Assembly (NCBI GenBank): GCA_951640165.1
Contig: OX621237.1
Location: 4,278,001 to 4,342,000 of the forward strand
Direction: 5' to 3'
Origin: Pseudoips prasinana
Lineage: Eukaryota > Arthropoda > Insecta > Lepidoptera > Nolidae
Length of the DNA: 64,000 nt
In this document: positions 23,191 through 34,020 of the stretch, piece by piece
Layout: every line of letters starts with the position of its first letter
Numbering within the stretch: the first letter of the stretch is position 1
Notes under the pieces: model-generated
What the model was told of the DNA's origin: nothing
The model's database searches: none
The model's input: only the letters and a program-made list of their open reading frames with translations
Position numbers and translations under genes: made by a program

Positions 23191-23416
23191 AAAGGCCATA
23201 TATATATATATATGTGTTTTGGAGTAAGATTGTAAGTGGTTCCTTTCCTGAGGAGGAGCAAAGAGTTGTCAATCTGTGAGTGATCTTCGTTTCAAACGTA
23301 AAAATGTAAGTAAATGTATGCATAAACTGTTATAATATATTTGTAAAATAAATAAATAATAATGAAAAAAACTTACTTATAAATCAAATAATTATATAAA
23401 ATAAATAAAACAGGTT

Positions 23417-23930
23417 TTTATTCACGTAGATTTTAAAAAAGCGCTTGTGGTACCTAAATAGTGTGAACATGTTTGTAGTAATATATGATTAATTTATTAA
23501 TTTACTAGCTGTGCCCCGCGGTTTTACCCACGTTAAACTTTATGAATCATTGCAGCTCCTCCCCCGTAGGTGATAGCGTGATAACCTTATATGTTGACCC
23601 AACCTCTTAGTAATATTCATGCAAAATTTGAAGTAAATCCATGTCGTACTTTTTGAGTTTATCCCGGACATACATACAGACAAACAAATAAACAGAAAAA
23701 ATTCTAAAAACTATATTTTTGGCTTCGAATTCGATTGTAGATCACGCCCCAAGTATCCTTTTTAAAAAAACTCAATGTACAGTTTTGACTTTCCTACGAT
23801 TGTGTTATATGTATAGATAACTATTTATAGGTACATATAGATATTTAGGTACACGGATTGTATGAAAAAATTTACAATAAGATTTATTTTATAATAGTAA
23901 TGATATTTAGCTAGCTTATATTAAGTTTGG
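23417..23930 (+). repeat. Dispersed repeat split by a Helitron
   Basis: TTCACGTAGATTTTAAAAAA GCGCTTG...GTGAACATGTTTG before, and GGTACACGGATTGTATG ... TTAGCTAGCTTATATTAAG after the Helitron 23505-23817. Confidence 0.65.
23505..23817 (-). mobile_element. Non-autonomous Helitron nested in a dispersed repeat
   Basis: CTAG at 23505-23508 and TCTATACATATAAC end at 23817. It splits a repeat whose uninterrupted form is at 3066-3245, between AACATGTTTGTAGTAATATA and GGTACACGGATTGTATG. Confidence 0.78.
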
Positions 23931-23984
23931 GAACATTCCATGCCACCCCTTTCACACTCCATATAAACTTTTTACTTATTTAAT

Positions 23985-24152
23985 AACAATTTCATTATAA
24001 TATTTCGTATAACCGCCCATTTTTCTCATGATTTGCTTCATTGTTTATTACTTAAGTCGCTACTGTACTGCCAGCACCTTAATCTTCACAGCGTGAGGAT
24101 ACACGCCTACTGAGACAAGTTACGAGTAAGGGAGAACCCCGCTGTAATATCA
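23985..24152. repeat. Dispersed repeat (two copies)
   Basis: CCGCCCATTTTTCTCATGAT, CTTCACAGCGTGAGGATACA and ACCCCGCTG recur in order at 26210-26372. Confidence 0.5.
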
Positions 24153-24167
24153 ATTTACTATATATGA

Positions 24168-24250
24168 CTGCCATGTTGGTCTAATGGTAGCTTCTTCAAA
24201 CGCAGATACTGAGGTTTAGGGTTCAAACCCGAGTTGGCTCAAAAAATTAT
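24168..24250 (+). mobile_element. tRNA-derived SINE head fragment
   Basis: TGACTGCCATGTTGGTCTAATGGTAGC and AGGGTTCAAACCCGAGTTGG give A- and B-box-like sequences; followed by GGCTCAAAAAATTATATTATG. Possibly a short SINE rather than a functional tRNA: no acceptor stem pairing is evident. Confidence 0.45.
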
Positions 24251-24261
24251 ATTATGATTTT

Positions 24262-24832
24262 TAAACTAGGAAATAAAAAAAAACCGGCAAAGTGTGAGTC
24301 GGACTCGCGCACGAAGGGTTCCGTACCATATTTGGCGTGGTTGGTAGATACCCTGCCTTTCACGCCGGAGGTCGTGGGTTTGATTCCCACCCGGGACAGA
24401 TATTTGTGTGCATGAACATGTCTGTTTGTCCTGAGTCTGGGTGTAAATTATCTATATAAGTATGTATTTACAAAAGAAAAGTAGTATATGTAGTATATCA
24501 GTTATCTGGTTGCCATAGTATAAGCTCTGCTTAGTTTGGGATCAGATGGCCGTGTGTGAATAATGTCCCAGGATATATATTTAATATTTAATCTATAAAA
24601 ACGAGCAAAATATTAACGTTTGTTGTATGGGAGCCCCCTCAAATATTTATTTTATATAGATTTTTAGTATTTGTTGTTATAGCGGCAACAGAAATACATC
24701 ATCTGTGAAAATTTCAACTGTCTATCACGGTTCATGAGTTACAGCCTGGTGACATACGGACAGACAGATAGACAGCGAAGTCTTAGTAATAGGGTCCCGT
24801 TTTACCCTTTGGATACGGAACCGTAAAAACTA
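24262..24832 (-). repeat. Dispersed repeat (GGGTTCCGTA type) split by a SINE
   Basis: CCGGCAAAGTGTGAGTCGGA ...GGGTTCCGTACCAT at 24275-24330 and ...AGGGTCCCGTTTTACCCTTT GGATACGGAACCGTAAAAA at 24790-24832, with the SINE 24331-24582 between. Confidence 0.65.
24331..24582 (+). mobile_element. tRNA-derived SINE (GGCGTGGTTGG family), nested
   Basis: Full-length: TTGGCGTGGTTGGTAGATAC head, GGTCGTGGGTTTGATTCCCA B box, GGATCAGATGGCCGTGTGTG tail. It interrupts a CGGCAAAGTGTGAGTC-type repeat (24262-24330 and 24583-24832). Confidence 0.87.
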
Positions 24833-24859
24833 AGAATAATTTTTCATTATCAGCCTGAA

Positions 24860-25312
24860 GACTGGCAGTTGGCGGAATTATTATGCCTCTAAGAGCATAG
24901 CTAGATGCTCTCCTCGGTCCCTAAGGTTAAGCTACTAGGCTCGCGGTCAGTCCATAGATGGGTGACCGCCAAAGTGGTTTGATATCTGAGCAACTCCGTG
25001 CTTCGAAGGGCACGTTAAGCTGTCGGCCCCGCTTGTAGTCATTAGACAACTGTCGTTAAGCTATGTCAGGGGCCTACTGGGCGGCTTGAACAACTCTGAC
25101 ACTAGGGTAACCACTGCCCATACGATAATTAAGAGCACGTAAAGCCATCAGTCCTGTACCTCCAGTAGTGTCGCTAGCTATCCCATCATATCATGAGATG
25201 GAGGGAATAGAAAGTACACCTGTGTCTGCGCACACATTTGGGTATTATAATCCCGCGCAGATAGCTGGCCTCCATTGAGACTGGCCGCTATGGTTGACAT
25301 TGTTATTAATAT
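24860..25312 (+). mobile_element. SINE with 5S-rRNA-like head
   Basis: The segment AAGGTTAAGCTACTAGGCTC then GATGGGTGACCGCC matches the internal promoter half of eukaryotic 5S rRNA (GAAGTTAAGC...GGATGGGTGACCGCC). It is followed by CGTTAAGCTGTCGGCCCCG and TCAGGGGCCTACTGGGCGGC. Diverged partial copies sit at 6785-7010 and 47605-47675. Internal start and end are approximate. Confidence 0.55.
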
Positions 25313-26209
25313 CAATGTAGTATCAACACCTGAAGAAGAATAAATGTTGTAATATATGCGCCCCGCTACACGATTGGGCTTTAATAATTCTTTTAAACTT
25401 ATTTGTAGACAATTCTCTAATATCGTTGGGAAGTTGGTTATATAATCTTATACATTGCCTCATGAAAGGGTTACTTATTTTGTGGAGACGGGTAGTATGT
25501 AATATAAGATTGTATGTGTATAAAATATTATATCAATATTTTATGCACATATTATAGGTATTAGGTTTACATATATATACTGAGATTCTAAAGTTACAAT
25601 GATTACTTACGTAATAATGAAATAATGATTTTTTCAGCACTTGGGTATTAACATACACTTGTACTTGTCAAGCTCACAATGCATTACATAAACATAGTAG
25701 AATATAGTCTGTACGTGCGGTCTGTCTTATCACATATAGTTTTTTTTAATCCTTAAATAAAATAACAAATTACTAAGCAATTATATTTAAATTTAGTACA
25801 ACTATAGTAAAATTAAAGCGACGAGCAGTTGGCTAGCGCAGAAGTTTCTCAGCCTGTAGCTTATATTAAGCGACATAACTGAGGGCACCCTTATGGGATT
25901 CCGGCGACAGAACTGGGGGCCTTCAGCGGCCGTGTGATCACATGCACGGTGTAACCGTTCACGTGTAAGGGGCCAACGCGTTCTTCTCCGCTGAACAACC
26001 TACCCTAGCTATCCTGCGGCTTTCTCTAGTTACCTAGGTGGACGTACGTACTAATGAAAAATAGTAATCAGGAAATAATAATCACTAGAAATTATACAAT
26101 CATTGTTAATATTAAATTTACAAACTCGACTGCAACCAACGATACATTCACACTTAACATAGATTTAAGTTTATACAATTTAACTTCACAACAATTTTAT
26201 TAAGCTCTA
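25313..26209. other. Intergenic with an unidentified GC-richer block
   Basis: 25835-26035 (GCGACATAACTGAGGGCACC ... GTTACCTAGGTGGACG) is richer in GC than its flanks and non-coding; family unknown. Confidence 0.5.
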
Positions 26210-26372
26210 CTATCACGCCCAGTTTTCTCATGAGCCCCTCATTGTCTAACACTTAAGTTACTACTTAACTTGTGACTCCTCAATCTTCGCAGCGTGATGG
26301 TACGCCCATAGCTGGCAGTGTGAACTCATGGTTTGGTCAACAGACGTAAGGGTGCACCCCGCTGACTGTCTC
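26210..26372. repeat. Dispersed repeat (second copy of 23985-24152)
   Basis: ACGCCCAGTTTTCTCATGAG, CTTCGCAGCGTGATGGTACG and CACCCCGCTG. Confidence 0.5.
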
Positions 26373-26829
26373 AATGGGAATTGTAGTACATTATTAAAAC
26401 TTAATTTATCGTTTTAAGTGATGAATATATTAATAAAATTATATTTTACAGAAATTTAATATAGGGTTTATTACTGTAGTTATATGGGGTATAAGTGAAG
26501 TAAAATAAAGAATATCTGTTACTACTATATTATAAATAATTAATATATACTTCTATAACATACTCTTAATATAGTATAGAAATATTATTTACAAATTTAT
26601 TTAGAGATATTTTTAATTAATAATTATGTAAAATTATTAATTTTCATACGCCAAAAAGTAAAACATGGCGTACATCACAATTATTGTACAATTGTAACTG
26701 TTTACGAAAAATAAATGAATATGAATATACATAGTTATATTTATACTACTGTTGTACTATGTTATTGTATGTATTGTACTACTTAACCGACTTCCAAAAG
26801 AAAGAGGTTTACTGTGTTTGTTTTTTTAT

Positions 26830-26985
26830 CATGGGACATTATTCACACACATCACAAACTAAGCAGAGCTTGTATTATGGAACTGCTATACTAAATATAC
26901 TTCTTTTCATTTGTAAATACATACTTATATAGATAATCACACCCAGACTCCGGACAAATAGACACGTTCATGCGCACAAATAGGA
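26830..26985 (-). mobile_element. SINE fragment (GGCGTGGTTGG family), tRNA head missing
   Basis: TCATGGGACATTATTCACAC ... CACACCCAGACTCCGGACAA; body and tail only. Confidence 0.6.
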
Positions 26986-27232
26986 ATTCCTCCATTTTCC
27001 TCTTGATAAAATGCCTTCCCATGTACTTGAGCGACCTCAAGTCTTCGCGATCCTCTAAAACCGTCAATAACGTCCCTAAGCACCTCCTCCACCTCCAAGT
27101 AGTGAGTCGACTGTCTTTAGCATTGCACCACACGTGCACTCTTTGAATATTTTCTGATTTGCCTTTACAACATACATATAGCAATCTGTGTGTGTTGTAA
27201 AGTAGTAACACGAGGCTAATGCATAATAATTT

Positions 27233-27491
27233 GACGGTCACCATAGCCTAGTTGGTAGTACTCCTGCCTACGAAGCTGGTGGTCCTGGGTTCGAATCCCG
27301 GTAAGTGCAAATATTTGTGTGATGAGCACGAATATTTGTTTCTGAGTCATGGATGTTTTCTATGTATATATGTATTTATCTATCTATATAAGTATGTATA
27401 TCGTCGCCTGGTACCCATAGTACAAGCTTTGCTTAGTTTGGGGCTAGGATGATCTGTGTGACATTGTCCCCAGATATTATTATTATTATTA
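27233..27491 (+). mobile_element. tRNA-derived SINE (GACGGTCACCGTAGCC family)
   Basis: Full-length copy with the same boxes, body and (ATT)n tail as 6038-6292. Confidence 0.88.
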
Positions 27492-28144
27492 ATGCAAGTC
27501 ATGTGAAAAATTTGTAGAATTATTAATAAACACAGTCTCACCCTGAACTCACCACGCCTACCTCACTAGGATACCATGAGAATGGTCGACCAGCAGACCG
27601 AGAAATAAGTCCCATGAACGTAACACATAGGTCTCTGGGCCACCATGAGGGTGAGGCGGGCCGCTCATGCTGTGTTACGACCTCCGCCCATTGCAGTGAA
27701 GGAATGTGTTATATTCACATTTCACACGCGTAGCTCGAACAAAATTAAGAAATCTGAAAGGAAACGTAGGAATTATTACCATTGCAATAAATTACATTAT
27801 TAACTTGATTCTATGATCACATCGGAACCTGAATGGGATAAATATTACTATTAAATAAAAATAAGCAATAAAAGTATACAGAAGCAATAGTATATATATA
27901 TATATATATACTATTGCTTCTGTATACTATGTTATTGTTGTTTATTCTGTATACTGTGCTGATGCACATGCTTATAGATGAACGATATTTTTAATTGTAT
28001 CAACGTAATTTTTTTGTATTTTCCAGCCTAGGTTTGGGAGTAGAGACTATTGTAGAGTAGTGTTATATAATTAAGTATGTTCTTTATTTTGTATTCTTTT
28101 ATAATATATGGAAAGTTGGTTACGGCTGCTGTCAAAATATATTA
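27492..28144. other. Intergenic, unidentified GC-richer block and palindrome
   Basis: 27540-27720 is repeat-like (CCTACCTCACTAGGATACCA TGAGAATGG). The palindrome at 27873-27928 is listed separately. Confidence 0.5.
27873..27928. repeat. 56-bp perfect palindrome with (TA)n centre
   Basis: AGTATACAGAAGCAATAG then (TA)n then CTATTGCTTCTGTATACT; all 28 base pairs match. Confidence 0.9.
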
Positions 28145-28686
28145 CAGTGTAAACTCTTTATAACGCCACTCAATTTGTTCCTTGTAACGTCACATTTGTA
28201 TGACTTTTCTTCTTGGTTTGTGTACTTTGGTTTTTATACTATAACACACTCTATATAGCGCAATGCTCACTGTATTAAACGATAACTATATTGTATAATA
28301 AATCATTAAGCAGCACTATCTAAGTTGCCGAAATTAATAAGGTACGTTTGTTTGCTGTTTATTATATAGCATGTGTTTACTTCTACTAACGTGCCGGGGA
28401 TTCTAAAAAATGATGTCTTTTGTTTTTGTATAATAAACTTGCACATGACATCATTAGACGAAGAGAACAGACCATACGCAATACGTATTGTTTATCGTAT
28501 ATTTTTGTTTTTATTGTTGTTGTAATTGTGGTTCGCGTGTTTAATGTGTACTATATTATTAAATACATATTATTATACAATAGTAAAATAATATATTTTA
28601 TTACTCTCCATTTAACGGCTACTCTTTATAACGACAAAAACTGCTCAGTCCCTAAGTTTCGTGTCCGTAATATAGAGTTTACACTG
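28145..28686. mobile_element. pogo-like (Tc1/mariner superfamily) MITE
   Basis: 542 bp between TA dinucleotides with about 22-bp inverted repeats: CAGTGTAAACTCTTTATAACG at left and CAGTGTAAACTCTATATTACG at right. Similar CTCTATATAGCG and CTCTTTATAACG blocks recur inside. No transposase; the reading frame at 28420-28770 is low-complexity chance. Confidence 0.65.
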
Positions 28687-29029
28687 TATTTAAAGCCATT
28701 CCATGTAGCTTTATTGTTTTTGTTATCATTTTGTTTTTGCTTCTGCTTTACAAGCAGCATTAGTATGTAAAATATGCTCTATACAGTTGTAGATTAACTT
28801 ACTATTAATGTTGTTTAATTAACCCATGGGTGTTATCCTCTAAGTTGTGTAAAGTATTGCCACTAATGCTACATACATACATAATATGTTCATTCGTATA
28901 GTGTTAGCATTAACCTAAGAAATAAAATAAAAAAATGATATCTTATGAGTACTATTACAACAATAGATAGTTTTTAACGTCTTGAGGATATTACTCTACT
29001 ATTTACTTTACTATTTAAATATCTTGGGT

Positions 29030-29165
29030 GAAGTAACACACTGCCATCTTATCCCAAACTATTCACGACCTGCATGCACTATGGCAACCGGACAACTGAT
29101 AACCATGCTTATTATATGTATACTTAAAAATACATACATACTTTAGATAAACTCACACATCATAT
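29030..29165 (-). mobile_element. SINE tail fragment
   Basis: CTGCCATCTTATCCCAAACT and TATGGCAACCGGACAACTGA; diverged body, no tRNA-like head seen. Confidence 0.5.
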
Positions 29166-30472
29166 CTTTCATCAAATATCTTAAATATCCCATTTATCTT
29201 ATTAATTTTACCGTAGAGCTATAAAAACAGAATTTTAATTGTGATAACACTTTTTAATAACCGACATTATAATAATTACGCCGTTTACATACACTAATCC
29301 TATTTGCTAAGTACAAAACGAATGCAAAATATTTAAACCACATTACTTTAACTATTGCTTAATCCTGACAGTTCTTAAAAAAAACTATAATAACTCAACC
29401 AGACACAACGTAAAGTGACAATCCTAAATATAATAATCTTTCTAATGCCATCACTATGGCACTTTCATACCTTTCAAATTCCCATACAAACTTCACTTAT
29501 ACACAAAAATTATACACCCCTTTCTTAAAAAGCCATAGAATTACAATCAAACAAAATTAGATGTATTATAATCTAGTTAGAACGGTGGGCACTTATTTTA
29601 ATTCAAAAATAGACAAAATGGAACACAATAGTTTGTGTTTACATAGTGTATGAATGTATAATTAATTGTAAAATATTGCTGTGGTCATGAGAAAAGTGAG
29701 TACGATGAGATTTATTGAGTGGGTTGGAATTGTGCTTTGAAACCCTTTGCATATTATTATTAAAAAAATGTGAGGAATTAACATTATCTAACTGGGGCAA
29801 TTAATGTAAGTTGAACTAGAGAGGTATGTGTAATAATATGGTGCAGCATAACACGAAATAAATACAAAATTGAATTATTGAAATCTCTTTCTTTGTAATC
29901 TATTTTCACTGACATACTGGCTTGGCACTGGCTTGGCATTTTTCCTCTGGCGGTTAAAAGGTTACAAGCTCGGAAGCAAGCGGACGATCTCACTCTACTC
30001 ACTCTCACTCATCCTTTCGAGACCGGTGAGGGCGCGGTCAATAAACGCACACCTACATGCTTCGTGTTTCCAATTTGAAAGCATTCAGAAATTATACGCA
30101 ATTTCCAAAACCTTCGGTGATAATCCTTCGCTTCATAAATAATTAATAATCGTAATACTTTTCATACCAGCTTGAGTTTCTGAGTCCACAAAGCCGTAAC
30201 AAACGCTACAATGTCGTACCAAAAACATTAACAAAACGTAGCCGTAATCGTTTATTTCAATACGTCACACCTTCACGCTTTGCACTAAGGGTCCAAACAG
30301 GACAAAATCTTGAATTATGTACCGTAAGCACAATGGATGATCAATAACAATTTGAAGACGAGAATGCTATGTGATTTGTTGGTACACTTGGGTTAGGACG
30401 AGTGCATATTGTGGGACTGCTAAGGTTCCAGTCTTATTGGAATACTAGCAATATACAACAATCTAATCATCT
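29166..30472. other. AT-rich intergenic, nothing recognised
   Basis: Overlapping frames near 29.8-30.1 kb on both strands carry no known domain. Confidence 0.5.
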
Positions 30473-30597
30473 GGGCCTGTCGGCGTGGTTGGTATTGGTG
30501 GTTGGGTTTGATTCCCACCCGAGACAGATATTTGGGTGCATGAACATGTCTGTTTGTCCTGAGTCTGGGTGTAAATTATCTACATATATATGAATTT

Positions 30598-30637
<40 letters not shown>

Positions 30638-30720
30638 TATCAATTATCTGGTTTCTATTGTACAAGCTCTGCTTAATTTGGGATCAAATTGCCGTGTGTG
30701 AATAATGTCCAAGGTTATTA
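30473..30720 (+). mobile_element. tRNA-derived SINE with expanded (TA)n
   Basis: GGGCCTGTCGGCGTGGTTGG head, GGGTTTGATTCCCACCC B box, tail AATTTGGGATCAAATTGCCG. The usual internal TATATAAGTATGTATTTAC segment has grown into a (TA)n tract at 30601-30636. Confidence 0.8.
30599..30636. repeat. (TA)n microsatellite
   Basis: Almost pure TA repeat, inside the SINE at 30473-30720. A shorter (TA)n lies at 23195-23212. Confidence 0.9.
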
Positions 30721-31402
30721 TGTTTAGATTAGGGTTTTTGATTTTACCATCTTCAATACAGTGAACAGTTCATAACTTCAATTCAGTTGAAGTCGTTTTA
30801 TGTTATTTTAATACAAGAAACATAAAATTCACCTGCATATAATATATCATAGTATCTTAAATATAATAATTACATTTTACTTTCCTTACAGTACACAAAT
30901 ATTTCTTAAATCTAATTAAATATCATCCAATTCTTCATTTTAAAATGACAAATATATAAATTAATTTATCTAATTTTCCAATAAGAAATAAATAAATTAC
31001 TACACATCTTACCTATACACAAATACAACCACAAATCTAAATTATAAAATCCCGTAAATTGAATTTACTCTTAAGCCTCATTCACACGAGTTGCCTCAAA
31101 GGCATTCGGCTCACATAAGCCCATAGATATTTACCTTGGACTCAATATTATTTATGTCCAAGCTATTAATTGCTGTCGCATGGTCAGATGCGACCAGTGA
31201 ACAGACCGCGATGTCAACGGCAGTGATCACGTTAGTGTGCACACAGCTTTAAGAATTGAAATTTAATTCTGTGTTATGAGCTATGGTTCGTTCATGTAAA
31301 GTGTAGTCCACATTAATTTAACGTGTTTAGATAATTAATTTTATTTTAAAATGTCAATAAGTAAACATTTGTGGTACTATGTATACTTGCTATGAATATC
31401 TT
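30721..31402. other. AT-rich intergenic, nothing recognised
   Basis: No gene or recognised repeat. Confidence 0.55.
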
Positions 31403-31795
31403 AACTGCCATCTGATCCCATACTAGACATAGCCTTTTTTATCGGGACTAGAAACTCCCACTTACCCGCCACTGCAACTCCTGTAAGCCAGGATCGACGA
31501 TGGCACGCAATGAAATGACACTGAGCGGTGAAGTTCAGGCATGTCCCGGAAAATCGCGGAGTTAGAAAATTAGTAGTTCCACTTCCCTCCAGAGCAAACC
31601 GGAAGCCAGAATGGTATAACGAGGCTGGAAAGAATGAATGGAGAGAAACGAGAGAATTGCAACTAATGAAGCCAGAGCACATACTACGGCAACTTAAGAA
31701 CTGATAAACATAGGAAAAGATTTGTCCTGGGTGGTAATCGAAGCTACGACCTCTGACTTACCAATCAGCGTCACTAACTACCAGACCAATATGCC
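31403..31795 (-). mobile_element. SINE split by a 250-bp insertion
   Basis: Tail complement TGCCATCTGATCCCATACTA at 31408-31437 and body/head complement from 31687 (GGCAACTTAAGAACTGATAA ... ATCGAAGCTACGACCTC). The 31438-31686 insert is unrelated to the SINE. Confidence 0.6.
31438..31686. repeat. 250-bp insertion in a SINE, unidentified
   Basis: Less AT-rich than its flanks, begins after poly-T (or ends in poly-A on the minus strand) and has an uninterrupted minus-strand frame of about 90 codons with no recognised domain. Probably a retroelement fragment. Confidence 0.4.
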
Positions 31796-32019
31796 GGCCA
31801 TAATAGAACTTAAGTATAAAAAAATACAAGACGTGAACCACAAAAAGAGCAGTGTTTTTGAGAACAATGACATTAGCTTTTATACAGAAAATCCATTGCG
31901 TAAGCGCAATCAATAAATAAAAAGAAGATGAAGGAGGATGTAGAAATAATTCCATCACGTTGATATTAGTGGCACCGCAAATGCACATTAATAAATAACA
32001 ATAAAGATCTGGGGAAAAC

Positions 32020-32350
32020 TAATACACAACTCTCTGATGCCAAACTGGACAGAGTCTTTCTTATGGATACATTACGAACTGGAAGACGGAGCGTGGTCAG
32101 GCCTCCTACAAGATGAACAAATTATCTTGTGAGGGTCACGGGAAGCTGCTGAATGCGGACACCACAAGACCGGCAAATGCGGAGATCTTTGGGGGAGGCC
32201 TTTGACCATCACAGGGCTTTTTTTGGCAATGACATCCAGACATAGAACAAATTATCGTGCTCTTCACACAAAGATTTGTCCTGGGTGTCCTTAACCACGA
32301 ACTCTGGCTTAACATCAGGGAAAATAACCACTAGATCAATAGGCCAGTAA
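32020..32350 (-). mobile_element. SINE split by an RTE 3' fragment
   Basis: Tail complement ATGCCAAACTGGACAGAGTC at left; body and head complement from 32230 (CACACAAAGATTTGTCCTGG). The RTE piece 32073-32229 lies between. Confidence 0.6.
32073..32229 (+). mobile_element. RTE LINE 3' fragment nested in a SINE
   Basis: AACTGGAAGACGGAGCGTGG, CTTGTGAGGGTCACGGGAAG, GGAGATCTTTGGGGGAGGCC: the last about 50 codons of the RTE ORF, degraded. Confidence 0.7.
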
Positions 32351-33337
32351 ATACAAGATAACCATAAAATATTAGATAGAGTTTTGTTCACTAGCCATCG
32401 CCAAACTACTTTGACAATTTTTTATTATCTACTATATTTATTTTATCGATACCTGGCAACTTTAGGAAGTAGCAAACTAGTTATAATTCCTGATTATTAT
32501 ATTATCTAGAACTTAAAATCTACATATTTCACCACAATAAAGCCACTTTATCAACTAGTGTCATAGACTATTAAATTTTCATAAATATGTAGATTTAGTA
32601 AAACATGTAGACTTCATCCTTATGAAAATTACAAATACCGATATAAATCAAGGTATCAAACTTGTCTATAAAAATCATTATTTGGCATTAAGTAGTAGTA
32701 TCTAGTAATAGTTGATGAATTGCCTTCTCCGATTGGCAATCAGACCCAATGAGGCCTTCGTCTTCGCGTATTAACGTATAACGACAGTTGCACAAAGAAT
32801 GCCTAAAACCAATGCCCCTCTCGTGAGTCTTCCCGTCAGTCAATGCCCAGAGTCAAGGATACAAAGGTGCCCTCTAGATGGGTACTGACTTTGTCATTTT
32901 ATTTTGCTGGACGGATTTAGCCGCGCCCGCCACTATAGTCCGGTGAAGGAGTGAAAGCGTCCTGGGCTGGTAAAAGTCATATTAAAAAAAATACAAATTT
33001 ATCTTTTAATCTATCAATATTTTAGTTTATTTCTAAGATATTGTTAGCTTTTTCTATACAATAATTTATTGCTTTAAAACCAACCTTCAAAAATGTATAA
33101 GTGTTACATTACCAACCAAATTCCAAAATAGACTCCAATAACATAAACTCATACGCATATCTCCTTTTATCCCTTTTTCTCAATATGAACACTACCGTAG
33201 AATATAACCGAGCGACCTACCTCAGTAAATCAGGATTACCCCGAGTCCAAGCAGGCTCATTTGAGCGTTATTTATAAAGTAGATCCACCTCGCACCGAGG
33301 TCATAGCGTGCGGAAAAATGAATAACTCTGGAGTTTT
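32351..33337. other. AT-rich intergenic, unidentified repeat piece
   Basis: 32720-32960 (ATAGTCCGGTGAAGGAGTGA AAGCGTCCTGGGC) resembles pieces at 3020-3055 and 42450-42485, a diverged repeat. No gene. Confidence 0.5.
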
Positions 33338-33570
33338 ACGATGTCGTTGTCATTTCGGTTTTTGTTTTTAGTTCTCAGTAAATATTATACTTTTAAAAAT
33401 AAAAGACGGAGAGAAAGTGCGAAAACATTTTATCAGCAGGAATTAAAAAGGCAACGATGTCGTTGTCATTTCGGTTTTTGTTTTTAGTTCTCAGTAAATA
33501 TTATACTTTTAAAAGTAAAAGTCGGAGAGAAAGTGCGAATACATTTTATCAGCAGGAATTAAAAAGGCAA
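33338..33570 (+). repeat. Tandem duplication, 2 x 116 bp
   Basis: ACGATGTCGTTGTCATTTCG starts at 33338 and 33454; the units are nearly identical (AAAATAAAAGACGG versus AAAGTAAAAGTCGG). Confidence 0.9.
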
Positions 33571-33584
33571 CAGTACAGACTGCG

Positions 33585-33655
33585 CGTGTGACGGTTTGGT
33601 TAAGACGCCTCATCACTTCGTGTCCGCGGATTAGATTCCCGCGCAGTACAACTAT
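33585..33655 (+). mobile_element. tRNA-derived SINE head fragment (GGCGCAGCGG family)
   Basis: GCGCGTGTGACGGTTTGGTT, TTCGTGTCCGCGGATTAGAT and TCCCGCGCAGTACAACT; only about 70 bp. Confidence 0.5.
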
Positions 33656-33659
33656 ATAC

Positions 33660-34020
33660 TTATAAACTATTTTAGTATTAAAAAGGAGATCAGTAAACCT
33701 TTTTAATATATCTGCGTCCATCTGCTCAGCAATCATCTCCAGAACACCATTGCAGCTCCCTCTTAAACTTCGCACTATAGAGGGCGACTGTTTATGTAAA
33801 ACGGAATAATAAACATCTATGCCAGCATCTTGCAGCAGTGCCCCTAAGATGTTGGAATACTGGACTTGTTATGACCATGATGTATGTAGAGTTGATCCAT
33901 AGAGCATACATTTAAAAACTTTGGCAGAATGCGCTGAAGAGTGTTTCGTTTTACTTAAACATTACAGCGTGTGAATTTATGGGCCAACATATTGCCTCGC
34001 ACTTTCAGTCCTTTTTTCCA
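33660..34020 (-). mobile_element. LINE C-terminal fragment, frameshifted
   Basis: Minus-strand pieces KVRGNMLAHKFTRC and, in another frame, AGIDVYYSVLHK...SIVRSLRGSCNGVLEMIAEQ resemble the post-RT region of insect non-LTR retrotransposons (RGNMLARKF, MRSLR). Stops and frameshifts separate them. Host-gene origin is less likely. Confidence 0.5.

Noticed and set aside
28420..28770. 116-codon frame with hydrophobic stretch
   Set aside because: Lies inside the pogo-like MITE and extends beyond its TA border; composed of TTT/TTG-rich AT DNA.
33509..33775. Host exon on the minus strand (SLRGSCNGVLEMIAEQ)
   Set aside because: The neighbouring KVRGNMLAHKFTRC piece and order match the post-RT region of insect LINEs; frameshifts and stops separate them, so a LINE remnant is the better reading.
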